DNA of 6,051 nt from Chloroflexi bacterium UBA4733 (GCA_002404055.1 DHIZ01000108.1:400-6450), one strand, 5' to 3'. Counted from the stretch's first letter, positions 1-6,051 are shown. The notes: generated by a model not told the origin, from the sequence alone. Numbers and translations: made by a program.

Positions 1-1
1 C

Positions 2-730
2 CTGCTCGCTGCCCAGGGGGAGACTGGCGAACGGCGTCGGCAACTGGTCCATCCGGCCTATGCCAAGCCGGAACTGCTGGCTGACGGCTCCAACCAGGTC
101 TGGAGTTGGGACAGCACCAAACTCCTGGGGCCGGTGACCTGGTCCTACTACTATCTCTATGTCCTGCTGGACATCTACAGCCGCTATGTCCCCGGTTGGT
201 TGCTTGCAGACTGCGAGCAGGCGGCCCTGGCCGAACGCCTCATCGCCGAAACCACAGCCAAGCAACACATCCCCGCCGGCCAGCTCACCCTCCACGCCGA
301 TCGCGGCACAGCGATGACCTCCAAGCCCGTCGCCTGGCTGCTGGCTGACCTCGGCATCACCAAGAGCCACAGCCGACCCCACACCGCCAACGATAACCCC
401 TTCTCCGAGGCCCAGTTCAAGACGCTCAAGTATCGACCGGACTTCCCGGCCCGCTTCGGCAGCCTGGACGACGCGCGAGCGTTCTGTCACCGCTTCTTTG
501 CTTGGTACAACACCCAGCATCGCCACGCCAGCATCGGCTACTTCACCCCAGAAGCTGTCCACTCCGGCCAGGCCCCCGAACTGCACCGTACTCGCTACCA
601 GGTCCTCGCCACCGCCTACGACGCCCACCCCGAACGCTTCGTCCGGCACCAACCCGTCCCGCCACCACTACCCACCGCCGCCTGGATCAACCCGCCGACC
701 ATCACGGCAGAACAGGAGGTTGCACACTAA
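2..730 (+). CDS. IS3-family transposase, catalytic (OrfB/rve) domain, 5'-truncated by window edge
   Basis: This is the DDE recombinase that cuts and joins the ends of the insertion sequence. The open frame runs from the first bases of the window to TAA at 728-730, giving 242 visible residues. The upstream start is missing, and the ATG at 134 lies inside the domain, so it is not the true start. Counting from base 2, the catalytic acidic residues are D37 (in WSWDSTKL), D100 (in LHADRG) and E136 (in NPFSEAQFKTLK). D100 and E136 are separated by 35 residues, the DD(35)E spacing of IS3 elements. The C-terminal part has the family features YNTQHRHASIGYFTPE and a closing WINPP segment. No frameshift or internal stop is visible, so this part looks intact. 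The element lies just upstream of the sugar-use genes, in the same orientation. Whether it is active cannot be judged without the 5' part. Confidence 0.93.
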   Translation: MLAAQGETGERRRQLVHPAYAKPELLADGSNQVWSWDSTKLLGPVTWSYYYLYVLLDIYSRYVPGWLLADCEQAALAERLIAETTAKQHIPAGQLTLHADRGTAMTSKPVAWLLADLGITKSHSRPHTANDNPFSEAQFKTLKYRPDFPARFGSLDDARAFCHRFFAWYNTQHRHASIGYFTPEAVHSGQAPELHRTRYQVLATAYDAHPERFVRHQPVPPPLPTAAWINPPTITAEQEVAH

Positions 731-744
731 TATCGCCCATCCAG

Positions 745-763
745 TGTCTCAGACCTATGGACA
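745..763 (+). repeat. Candidate right terminal repeat of the IS
   Basis: The 19 bases TGTCTCAGACCTATGGACA lie 14 bases after the transposase stop. The tips TGTC and GACA are inverted copies of each other, and the 3' end is CA, as in most IS3-family termini. The matching left end is outside the window, so this rests on position and tip sequence alone. The real boundary could lie a few bases further, towards GGTTCCG at 765-771. Confidence 0.35.
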
Positions 764-787
764 GGTTCCGTCCCGCCGTGCTATAGT
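758..787 (+). promoter_or_regulatory. Candidate sigma-70 promoter formed across the IS end
   Basis: TGGACA at 758-763 matches the -35 consensus TTGACA at five of six positions. An 18-base spacer follows, then TATAGT at 782-787, five of six to TATAAT, preceded by TG one base earlier (TGCTATAGT, an extended -10). Transcription would start near 793-795 and run into the binding-protein gene at 929 with a leader of about 135 bases. The short inverted repeat GAGC-CGC-GCTC at 802-812 sits just after the predicted start and could be an operator or a small hairpin, but this is weak. The -35 falls in the presumed IS tip and the -10 in flanking DNA. Confidence 0.5.
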
Positions 788-928
788 ACTGCCCGAGAAG
801 CGAGCCGCGCTCAACGCAGGAAGGTCTCTGCCGCCGATAGCATACGCCTGTTTCGGCACGCAGTGGCCGTATCTGGAACAGCGGGGGCTCGACTGAGGCC
901 GTGAACGAATCTCGGGAGGAACAGCAAG

Positions 929-2455
929 ATGGCCGATATGACGCGCCGTACCTTCATCCGCTGGGCCACCGCGCTCGGCGTCTCCACTACTTCTGGATCG
1001 CTGCTTGCGGCGTGCGGCGGTACGGTTACCACAGGGACGTCGTCCGCCGCCGCTGCGGCGACCTCGTCAGCTGTCGTGGCGACGACAGCGGTATCGTCCG
1101 CCGTTCCGGCTACGACAGCGGTATCGTCCGCTGCCCCGGCCACGACGCTGGCGACGAGTACGGCTGTCTCATCCGTCCAGACGACGGCGGTGTCGGCGGC
1201 CCCGGTCGCCTCCCAGGCAAACACGACCGGAGCGAAGGTGACCTTGCGCTACACCTTCGACAATACGCCGGGAGAGGCGACGTGGCATAAGAAAGTCAAC
1301 GACGACTACGCCAAGCTGCACCCCGAGGTTACGTTGCAGGCAGAGCAGGCCACTGGCGATTGGGTGACGAAAACCGTTGCCCAACTGGTGTCTGGGACCG
1401 GCCCCGACATCGTGCTGGGATTCGGTGCGACGTTCTTTCAACTCGCGGCGACAGGGGCCTTCGACGATCTGAGCGCGCCGATTAAACAGTGGGGAGCGAA
1501 CTACGATCTCGCCGATATCTATCCCGAGGCGCTGAAAGAGCTGCAGATCGGCGGAAAGCAATATAGCATCCCCTACTGCTTTGATCCCGTCAGCGTCTTC
1601 TTCTACCTCAAGCCCGTGTTGCACGATGCCAATATCCCCTTTCCCAACGATACCTGGACCTATGATGACTTCCAGAAGGACCTCATCGCCCTGACCAAGC
1701 AAGACGCCAGTGGCAAGACCGTGCAATGGGGATATAACGGCGCGGAGAGCATTGCCGGCTGGGGCTACGTGCGAACCTACCCCGCGATCTGGGCCTATGG
1801 CGGTGATAAATACAACGCCGACATGACGCACTGTATGCTGGCCGATCCCGAAGCCCTCAAGGTCCTCGACATGTACTATAACCTCAAGGTCAAAGACAAG
1901 ACGTCACCGACGGCGGCGGACAGCGGTAAGTTGAACTACTACCAGATGTTCGCAAACGGCCAATGTGCGATGCAGACGACCGGGCCCTGGGCGATCGGTA
2001 CGTACCAGAACACGGTGAAAGGTGCCATTCTGAAGGACAACTGGGATGTCGGCCCGCCGCCCAGCGGCCCCAAGGGACGCTTCATCCTGGCGGCGGGGAA
2101 CGACTGGGGATTGAATAAGAACGGGAAGAACAAGGCGGCCGCGCTGACGTTGCTGCAGTATCTCACTGACAAGGACCGCTCCAAGGAAGTGGGCTCGATT
2201 GCGCGGCGCGTACCAGCCCGACTCTCGGCGGGCAACGCCTTCGTTCAGCCGAACACGACGCCGACAAACCAGACGGTATTCCCCCAGAGCCTTTCCTACG
2301 CGCGGGTCGAGCGGCTGCATCCGACACAGGAGGCCAAGATCGCGGAGATCCTCACGACGGCCTGGAACCAGATCATTGTCCTGAACAAGGCGGCGCCCGG
2401 CCAGATTATGCCCGAAGCCGTCTCGAGGGTCGATGCACTGCTCAAGCAGGGCTAG
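929..2455 (+). CDS. ABC transporter sugar-binding lipoprotein (family 1 extracellular solute-binding protein), Tat-exported
   Basis: This 508-residue protein should capture a sugar or glycoside outside the membrane and hand it to an ABC permease. The N-terminus has a twin-arginine signal, TRRTFIRW (R6, R7), a hydrophobic stretch, then the lipobox LAAC with C29 as the lipid-modified residue. This indicates export in folded form and anchoring to the outer face of the membrane. Residues 30 to about 100 are a low-complexity Ala/Ser/Thr/Val linker, partly made of 10-residue repeats. The binding domain from about 101 has family features such as SGTGPDIVLG, GAFDDLSAPI, GGKQYSIPYCFDPV, a FANGQCAMQTTGPWAIG segment and the C-terminal TAWNQI helix, resembling UgpB/MalE-type proteins. 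The ATG at 929 follows GGGAGGA at 914-920 with ideal spacing. The stop codon overlaps the next gene's GTG by one base (TAGTG), so they are probably translated together. No permease or ATPase gene is adjacent in this window, so the partners must be encoded elsewhere. The substrate is inferred only from the neighbours. Confidence 0.93.
   Translation: MADMTRRTFIRWATALGVSTTSGSLLAACGGTVTTGTSSAAAAATSSAVVATTAVSSAVPATTAVSSAAPATTLATSTAVSSVQTTAVSAAPVASQANTTGAKVTLRYTFDNTPGEATWHKKVNDDYAKLHPEVTLQAEQATGDWVTKTVAQLVSGTGPDIVLGFGATFFQLAATGAFDDLSAPIKQWGANYDLADIYPEALKELQIGGKQYSIPYCFDPVSVFFYLKPVLHDANIPFPNDTWTYDDFQKDLIALTKQDASGKTVQWGYNGAESIAGWGYVRTYPAIWAYGGDKYNADMTHCMLADPEALKVLDMYYNLKVKDKTSPTAADSGKLNYYQMFANGQCAMQTTGPWAIGTYQNTVKGAILKDNWDVGPPPSGPKGRFILAAGNDWGLNKNGKNKAAALTLLQYLTDKDRSKEVGSIARRVPARLSAGNAFVQPNTTPTNQTVFPQSLSYARVERLHPTQEAKIAEILTTAWNQIIVLNKAAPGQIMPEAVSRVDALLKQG
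1082..1141 (+). repeat. In-frame 30-bp tandem repeat in the lipoprotein linker (two copies)
   Basis: Copies at 1082-1111 and 1112-1141 match at 26 of 30 positions, with the first 20 bases identical. They encode TTAVSSAVPA and TTAVSSAAPA (residues 52-61 and 62-71). Degenerate further copies follow, for example at about 1181-1208 (TTAVSAAPV). Because the unit is a multiple of three, gain or loss of copies would change linker length without breaking the gene. Confidence 0.85.
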
Positions 2456-3393
2456 TGAGTCACCATGAGCCGGGTCGCCTTGATGAGCGCGCCGACCGAG
2501 GGCCGTGGATCGGTGATGCACGGGTGACGGGGGCGCGTCTCCCCTGGGACGCCATGCTGCAGGTGCCTGTGGAGCAGTTGGCCGACCTGTCACGTGTGCC
2601 GGTGCGCATCTTCCCGAGCGCCGACGCACTCTTTCAGCAACTGGCCCGCGAGACGGCGGATTTGATCGCCGCGAGCCAGCAGTCACCGACTCCACTGCGC
2701 ATCGTCTGGCCGGTCGGCCCGAAGCGGCACTTCCCCTTGCTCGCGGCCATCTGCAATCGCGAGCGGATCTCCTGGCGCAACACCTTCAACATTCAGATGG
2801 ACGAGTGGTTGGACTGGAGCTGCCGTCTCCTGCCAGAACACCACCCGTTCAACCTGCAGACCTATCTCCGCCGCGAACTCTGGGACCGCCTTGAGCCCGG
2901 CTTGCGGCCCAGCGAGACACAGATGGTCTTCCATGATCCCTTGCATCTGGATCAGGTGGACCGCACGATCGACGACCTTGGCGGCATTGATGTGGTCTTC
3001 GGCGGATTCGGCTTCACCGGACATATCGCCTACAACGAGCCGCCGACCAGCCGCTGGACGGAGATCACCGACGAGGCGTTCTGCGCGGCACGGACGCGCA
3101 TCGTGCCGACGAACGACGAGACCTTCATCATGCACGCCCAGCGTTCGACCGGTGGGAACACGCGGCTGGTCCCGCCGATGGGCATCACGCTGGGCATGAA
3201 GGATTTGCTTGCGGCGGGGAAGATCCGCCTCGTTTCCGACGGCGGAGCATGGAAGCAGACGATCTTCCGCGTGCTCTGCCTGCACGAGCCCACCGTCCGG
3301 TACCCCTGTACCTTCGTGCAGTTGCACCCCGATGCCGAAGTGATGGTTGATGCGACGACTGCCGCCTGCCCGCCCGCGCTGTTCAATAACTGA
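2455..3393 (+). CDS. Divergent NagB-type sugar-phosphate deaminase/isomerase
   Basis: This 312-residue protein belongs to the glucosamine-6-phosphate deaminase/isomerase family, which in its classic form converts glucosamine-6-phosphate to fructose-6-phosphate and ammonia in the cytoplasm. Visible family features are IQMDEWLDW (D116, matching the E. coli proton-transfer residue D72) followed by EHHPFN, the block GFTGHIAYNEP (H190 and E195, matching H143 and E148), the PPMGITLGMKDLL segment, a lysine near AWKQ that may match K208, and a C-terminal FVQLHPDAEVMVD. Two things are odd. T188 stands where E. coli has the catalytic-triad D141, and the usual PTGGTP phosphate-binding loop is replaced by WPVGPKRHF. 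The GTG at 2455 overlaps the upstream stop and lacks a clear ribosome binding site. In-frame GTG 2524 or ATG 2554 are alternatives that would remove a 23- or 33-residue extension not seen in NagB. Family membership is secure, but the exact reaction is not, and a related isomerase acting on another sugar phosphate is quite possible. Confidence 0.82.
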   Translation: MSHHEPGRLDERADRGPWIGDARVTGARLPWDAMLQVPVEQLADLSRVPVRIFPSADALFQQLARETADLIAASQQSPTPLRIVWPVGPKRHFPLLAAICNRERISWRNTFNIQMDEWLDWSCRLLPEHHPFNLQTYLRRELWDRLEPGLRPSETQMVFHDPLHLDQVDRTIDDLGGIDVVFGGFGFTGHIAYNEPPTSRWTEITDEAFCAARTRIVPTNDETFIMHAQRSTGGNTRLVPPMGITLGMKDLLAAGKIRLVSDGGAWKQTIFRVLCLHEPTVRYPCTFVQLHPDAEVMVDATTAACPPALFNN

Positions 3394-3399
3394 GACGGA

Positions 3400-4356
3400 G
3401 TGCAGGGGGCGATGCGGCGACCACTGTCCGAGGTGCGGGTGCTGGTGCTCGGTGCACACACGAGCGCGCTGCAGTTCGGCGTGGCCCGATTCCCGGCTCC
3501 CGGCGACTATCTGGTTGCCCGGCGCTTTCGCCACGCCGCCGACGGCGGTAAGGGGTCCAACCAGGCGCTGGCGACGGCCCGGCTTGGTGCCCAAGTAACC
3601 TTGCTCAGTGCCGTCGGCGACGATGCGGCCGGTCAGGACGCGCTGTCGTACATGCGACAACAGGGTGTCGATGTCAGTCGGGTGCTCGTGAGTACCCGGC
3701 ACCCGACCGGACTCGGCGCCGGGTTCTATCTGGATGACGGGACGGTCATGGGGGCGACATACCTTGGCGCGACCGTCGAGATCACCCGGGACTATGTGCG
3801 AAGCCATCGCGACGCCTTTGCGGACGAGTACGATGTTTTTCTCGCCTCCCTGGAAGTGCCAATGGAGGCCGTGGAGGCGGCCTTGACCATGGCGGCGCAG
3901 ATCCCGCACGTCGTCCTCAATCCCGCGCCCGCCGATGACTTGCCACGCCGGCCACTCCCTAGCATCCATGTGCTCACCCCCAATCAGCCGGAGGCACGGC
4001 TCTTGGCGGGATTTGCTCCAGAGGGGTCGGAAGCGATTGAGGAGGTGGCACGCCGCGTTGCCGACGTGTTTCGTGTTCCCACCACCGCCATCACCCTTGG
4101 GAGTGGCGGCTGTTACCTTCAATGGGAGGGGCGCGGCCAACTGCTGCCCTGTCCTGTGGTGCTGACGGTCGATACCTCCGGCGCCGGTGACTGTTTCAAC
4201 GCGGCGTTCAGTCTGGCGCTGGCCGTTGGTTGCGACCCGCCGCAGGCGGCCCGCTTCGCCATGCGGGCCGCCTCTTTTTCGGTGACCATGGTCGATTCGT
4301 GGCCCGCCTTCCCGACGCTGGAGGAGGTGATGCGCTTCGGCGGTCATGTCGAGTAG
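3400..4356 (+). CDS. PfkB/ribokinase-family carbohydrate kinase
   Basis: This 318-residue cytoplasmic kinase should transfer phosphate from ATP to a sugar released from the imported substrate. Numbering from GTG 3400, it shows GGKGSNQA (49-56), LGAQ and VGDD early, SLEVPMEAV (matching E. coli ribokinase E143), LNPAPADDLP, the PNQPEA block, ITLGSGGCYL, and the second PfkB signature DTSGAGDCFNAAF with the catalytic base D264. Alignment by eye with E. coli ribokinase (VVLGSINAD) gives VLVLGAHTSA here, so the ribose-contacting N14 and D16 are replaced by T21 and A23. The sugar is therefore probably not ribose. The gene begins 6 bases after the NagB-like stop. ATG 3412, four codons in, is a good alternative start, with GGAG at 3397-3400 upstream of it. 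Length is normal for the family. It is probably co-transcribed with the two genes before it. Substrates could include an amino sugar, a keto sugar or another hexose. Confidence 0.9.
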   Translation: MQGAMRRPLSEVRVLVLGAHTSALQFGVARFPAPGDYLVARRFRHAADGGKGSNQALATARLGAQVTLLSAVGDDAAGQDALSYMRQQGVDVSRVLVSTRHPTGLGAGFYLDDGTVMGATYLGATVEITRDYVRSHRDAFADEYDVFLASLEVPMEAVEAALTMAAQIPHVVLNPAPADDLPRRPLPSIHVLTPNQPEARLLAGFAPEGSEAIEEVARRVADVFRVPTTAITLGSGGCYLQWEGRGQLLPCPVVLTVDTSGAGDCFNAAFSLALAVGCDPPQAARFAMRAASFSVTMVDSWPAFPTLEEVMRFGGHVE

Positions 4357-4393
4357 GTCCGGATGGCGAAGAGAAGCGGCCACTGCCGGCCGT

Positions 4394-4417
4394 GATGGCA
4401 GGGGGGACCCTGGCATC
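4394..4417 (+). terminator. Intercistronic hairpin with GGGA tetraloop (attenuator, processing site or weak terminator)
   Basis: GATGGCAGGG (4394-4403) and CCCTGGCATC (4408-4417) pair over 10 positions with one G-G mismatch, closed by GGGA, a GNRA-type tetraloop. This is the strongest hairpin I see in the window. It lies alone in the 123-bp gap between the kinase and the GH4 gene. No T-run follows, so a classic intrinsic terminator is unlikely. An mRNA-stabilising or processing element, or partial termination that lowers GH4 expression, fits better. I see no other gene in this gap. Confidence 0.4.
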
Positions 4418-4466
4418 AGACGCATGGTAGCCTCGTTGGTGCCGGGGGTCTCCGGAATTTGGAGTT

Positions 4467-4474
4467 GGAGGAAG
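4467..4474 (+). promoter_or_regulatory. Strong ribosome binding site deciding the GH4 start
   Basis: GGAGGAAG at 4467-4474 is a near-perfect Shine-Dalgarno sequence. It lies 5 to 7 bases before the TTG at 4480-4482 and inside the reading frame that would result from the earlier TTGs at 4459 and 4465. This favours TTG 4480 as the real start of the GH4 protein. Confidence 0.7.
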
Positions 4475-4479
4475 TTCGC

Positions 4480-5766
4480 TTGGATACGCGTCGTCCCAAG
4501 ATCGCGCTCATCGGCGCCGGGAGCGCCAGCTTCGGCCTTGGTGTGCTCCGCGATGTCGTGCAGAGCCCGGAGCTGCGCGGGAGCACGCTGGCGCTGGTGG
4601 ATATCAACGAACAGGCCGTCACGACGATTGCCGACCTGGCGCAGCGCCTCAGCGACGCGGCTGGCGCCGGGCTCGTGATCGAGCCTACGACGGAGCGACG
4701 CGACGCCCTGCACGATGCTCAGTTCGTCGTGGTGTCCATCGAGCGCGAGCGTGAGCGGCTGTGGCGGCTGGACTTCGATGTCCCGAATCGGCATGGCATC
4801 CGTCAGGTGACCGGCGAGAACGGCGGGCCGGGGGGGCTCTTCCACTCGCTACGGATGATCCCGCCCGTCCTCGAGATCGCCCGCGATATGGAAGAGGTCT
4901 GTCCGCACGCGCTGCTGATCAATTTCACCAATCCGATGAGCCGGATCTGTCTCGCCCTGTCGCGCCACACGTCGCTGCAGTTCGTCGGGCTCTGCCACGG
5001 CATCCATAACCACGTCCCGCGTCTCGCGCGGATCATGGACATCGACGCGAAGGATATCGAACCGAAGGCGGCCGGCATCAATCACTTCACCTGGATCCTC
5101 GACCTGCGCCGCAAGAGCACCGGTGAGGATCTCTACCCGCTCCTGCGCGAGGCCTCCCGCAGCTATGACCCGGCGTACCTGCCGCTCGATCGTTACCTGT
5201 TCGAGCAGTATGGCCTCTTCCCGTCACCGAGCGACGACCATCCCGCCGAGTATCTCCCCTACGCCTGGGAGTTCTGCGGTTTGCGTGGTCCCGACCTGGA
5301 GGGTGGCGCCAGCTATCGCGACAACCTGTGGGCGCGCATCCACCGCATCCTAGCCGGACAAGAGCCGATCACCGATTTGCTCACGAAGCGCTCTGGCGAG
5401 CGTGCCGTGGACATCATCGTCTCGGTCGTCACCGCGCGAAACGGCTACGAATGGGCCGTCAATATTCCCAATCGCGGCCACATTGCCAACCTCCCCGACG
5501 GCTGCATCGTCGAGGTCCCGGCAGTGGTCTCCTCGTGGGGAACGCGGGGCTTAAGCGTGGGATCCTTGCCGGAAGGCATTGCCGCGCTACTGCGCACTCA
5601 GGTCGCCGTCCAGGAACTGGTAGTGGAGGCGGCGGTCACCGGCGACCGTCGGATCGCGCTGCAAGCCTTACTGGCCGATCCGGTGGTCCAAAGCGCCAAG
5701 GCGGCCGAACAGACGCTAGATGAGCTCCTGCGGCTTGAAGCGGACTATCTGCCACAGTTTGCTTGA
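4480..5766 (+). CDS. GH4-family NAD/Mn-dependent glycosidase (alpha-glucosidase/alpha-galactosidase type)
   Basis: GH4 enzymes cleave glycosides by a redox mechanism that transiently oxidises C3 of the sugar, using NAD+ and a divalent metal, and they work in the cytoplasm. With TTG 4480 as the start the protein has 428 residues, about the family's normal size. The Rossmann motif IALIGAGSASFG (G12, G14, S15) is at the N-terminus. E113 to G119 form the ENGGPGG block, N148 to M153 form NFTNPM, and C172-H173-G174 and H202 (in GINHFTW) correspond to the known metal-binding Cys and His. A later SGERAVDIIVSVV...NIPNRGHIANLPD stretch is also typical. CHG rather than the CN-type motif of the 6-phospho-glycosidases suggests a non-phosphorylated substrate, consistent with ABC uptake followed by a separate kinase. 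The glycoside cannot be named: alpha-glucoside, alpha-galactoside and uronide activities all exist in this family. A longer reading from TTG 4459 is possible but lacks a comparable ribosome binding site. The 3' end overlaps the convergent regulator by 51 bases. Confidence 0.92.
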   Translation: MDTRRPKIALIGAGSASFGLGVLRDVVQSPELRGSTLALVDINEQAVTTIADLAQRLSDAAGAGLVIEPTTERRDALHDAQFVVVSIERERERLWRLDFDVPNRHGIRQVTGENGGPGGLFHSLRMIPPVLEIARDMEEVCPHALLINFTNPMSRICLALSRHTSLQFVGLCHGIHNHVPRLARIMDIDAKDIEPKAAGINHFTWILDLRRKSTGEDLYPLLREASRSYDPAYLPLDRYLFEQYGLFPSPSDDHPAEYLPYAWEFCGLRGPDLEGGASYRDNLWARIHRILAGQEPITDLLTKRSGERAVDIIVSVVTARNGYEWAVNIPNRGHIANLPDGCIVEVPAVVSSWGTRGLSVGSLPEGIAALLRTQVAVQELVVEAAVTGDRRIALQALLADPVVQSAKAAEQTLDELLRLEADYLPQFA

Positions 5767-6051
5767 GTGGCGGGTGCGGAAGCGGCCTGCTCCGTTCGGC
5801 GGTCGATCGTGTGCCACCGCCCCGGGTGACAGCTGCCGGTTGCTGAGCAGGCGGGCGACGGCCAGGATCGTGGGATCGCCGCAGGCCGCCTGTTGGAGAC
5901 TGGGCGGCAGACAGCCGGTGCTCCAGAGGAAACGATCCGTCTCCTCGGGGGAGAGTCCCAGGCCGGCGGCAAGGGCCAGCGCCACCTCCCCCGTGGGCGT
6001 GCCCCGGACACCGCTCTCCAGGCGGTTGATGTAGCTGGCGTTGACGCCGGC
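5716..6051 (-). CDS. XRE-family helix-turn-helix regulator, N-terminus beyond the window
   Basis: The minus-strand frame enters from the right edge and ends at TAG (5718-5716), giving 111 visible residues. The first part, AGVNASYINRLESGVRGTP, is the second half of an XRE/Cro-type helix-turn-helix, with SYINRLESG as the recognition helix region. It continues with EVALALAAGLGLSPEETDRFLWSTG, a form common in stand-alone XRE regulators, then DPTILAVARLLSNRQLSP. The start and first helices are outside the window. The last 30 or so residues (from HDRPPNG) look unlike the family, are basic, and run into the antisense of the GH4 3' end. They may be a read-through tail after loss of the original stop. 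It could regulate the neighbouring sugar genes, but nothing here proves it. Confidence 0.75.
   Translation of the reverse strand, partial: AGVNASYINRLESGVRGTPTGEVALALAAGLGLSPEETDRFLWSTGCLPPSLQQAACGDPTILAVARLLSNRQLSPGAVAHDRPPNGAGRFRTRHSSKLWQIVRFKPQELI

Larger units (their letters stand above)
1..763 (+). mobile_element. IS3-family insertion sequence, 3' part (left part outside window)
   Basis: The element is identified by its DDE transposase, which is already open at the window start, so the left end and the first (OrfA-like) part lie outside. The right end is not proven. The transposase stops at 730, and the following 19 bases at 745-763, TGTCTCAGACCTATGGACA, have TGTC/GACA tips and finish in CA, as IS3-type ends usually do. 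I therefore place the end near 763, although an end up to about 771 is possible. No left inverted repeat or target duplication can be checked here. Confidence 0.6.

Noticed and set aside
842..872. ATACG/CGTAT inverted repeat in the leader of the binding-protein gene
   Set aside because: The arms are only 5 bases with a 21-base separation, which is expected by chance.
498..896. Plus-strand open frame running from the transposase end into the leader
   Set aside because: It overlaps the transposase in another frame, is Pro/Ser/Thr/Arg-rich without motifs, and has no ribosome binding site.
1904..2695. Minus-strand open frame of 263 codons opposite the binding protein
   Set aside because: The binding protein and NagB-like protein explain this stretch on the plus strand. 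The minus frame has no motif or sensible start context.
4459..4479. TTG 4459 as start of the GH4 gene
   Set aside because: It would place the strong GGAGGA ribosome binding site inside the coding region. TTG 4480 follows that site at the right distance and gives a normal GH4 N-terminus.
2683..4845. A 720-codon open frame on the minus strand spanning three genes
   Set aside because: It lies antisense to the NagB-like, kinase and GH4 genes, all of which have clear family motifs on the plus strand. The antisense translation shows no recognisable domain and is rich in Arg, Gly, Pro and His, as expected for a shadow frame in GC-rich coding DNA.
1..6051. CRISPR array, tRNA or rRNA genes
   Set aside because: I saw no regularly spaced direct repeats beyond the linker repeat and no tRNA-like or rRNA-like sequence.

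Overview
The window is GC-rich bacterial DNA with tight gene packing, GTG and TTG starts, and a Tat-type lipoprotein that carries a long Ala/Ser/Thr linker. This style fits Chloroflexota, perhaps Thermomicrobia. That placement is an impression from protein style, not a demonstrated one.

Layout: (1) Positions 1 to about 763 hold the 3' part of an IS3-family insertion sequence, with the catalytic domain of its DDE transposase and a probable right end. (2) Positions 764-928 are a short leader. A good sigma-70-type promoter appears to straddle the IS end: its -35 lies in the IS tip and its extended -10 lies in the flanking DNA, both pointing at the next gene. (3) Positions 929-4356 carry three tightly packed plus-strand genes: a Tat-exported sugar-binding lipoprotein of an ABC transporter, a divergent NagB-type (glucosamine-6-phosphate deaminase/isomerase) protein, and a PfkB/ribokinase-type sugar kinase. 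(4) A 123-bp gap contains a strong GNRA-capped hairpin. (5) Positions 4480-5766 encode an NAD- and Mn-dependent glycoside hydrolase of family GH4, probably starting at a TTG with a strong ribosome binding site. (6) From the right edge, a minus-strand XRE-type helix-turn-helix regulator runs convergently and overlaps the last 51 bases of the GH4 gene.

Together the plus-strand genes look like a carbohydrate-use cluster: capture of a glycoside at the cell surface, hydrolysis by GH4 in the cytoplasm, phosphorylation by the kinase, and isomerisation or deamination by the NagB-like protein. No ABC permease, ATPase or deacetylase gene lies in the window. The most interesting point is that both the NagB-like protein and the kinase keep their folds' core motifs but have lost specific substrate or catalytic residues known from the E. 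coli enzymes. The pathway may therefore act on an unusual sugar rather than on glucosamine or ribose.
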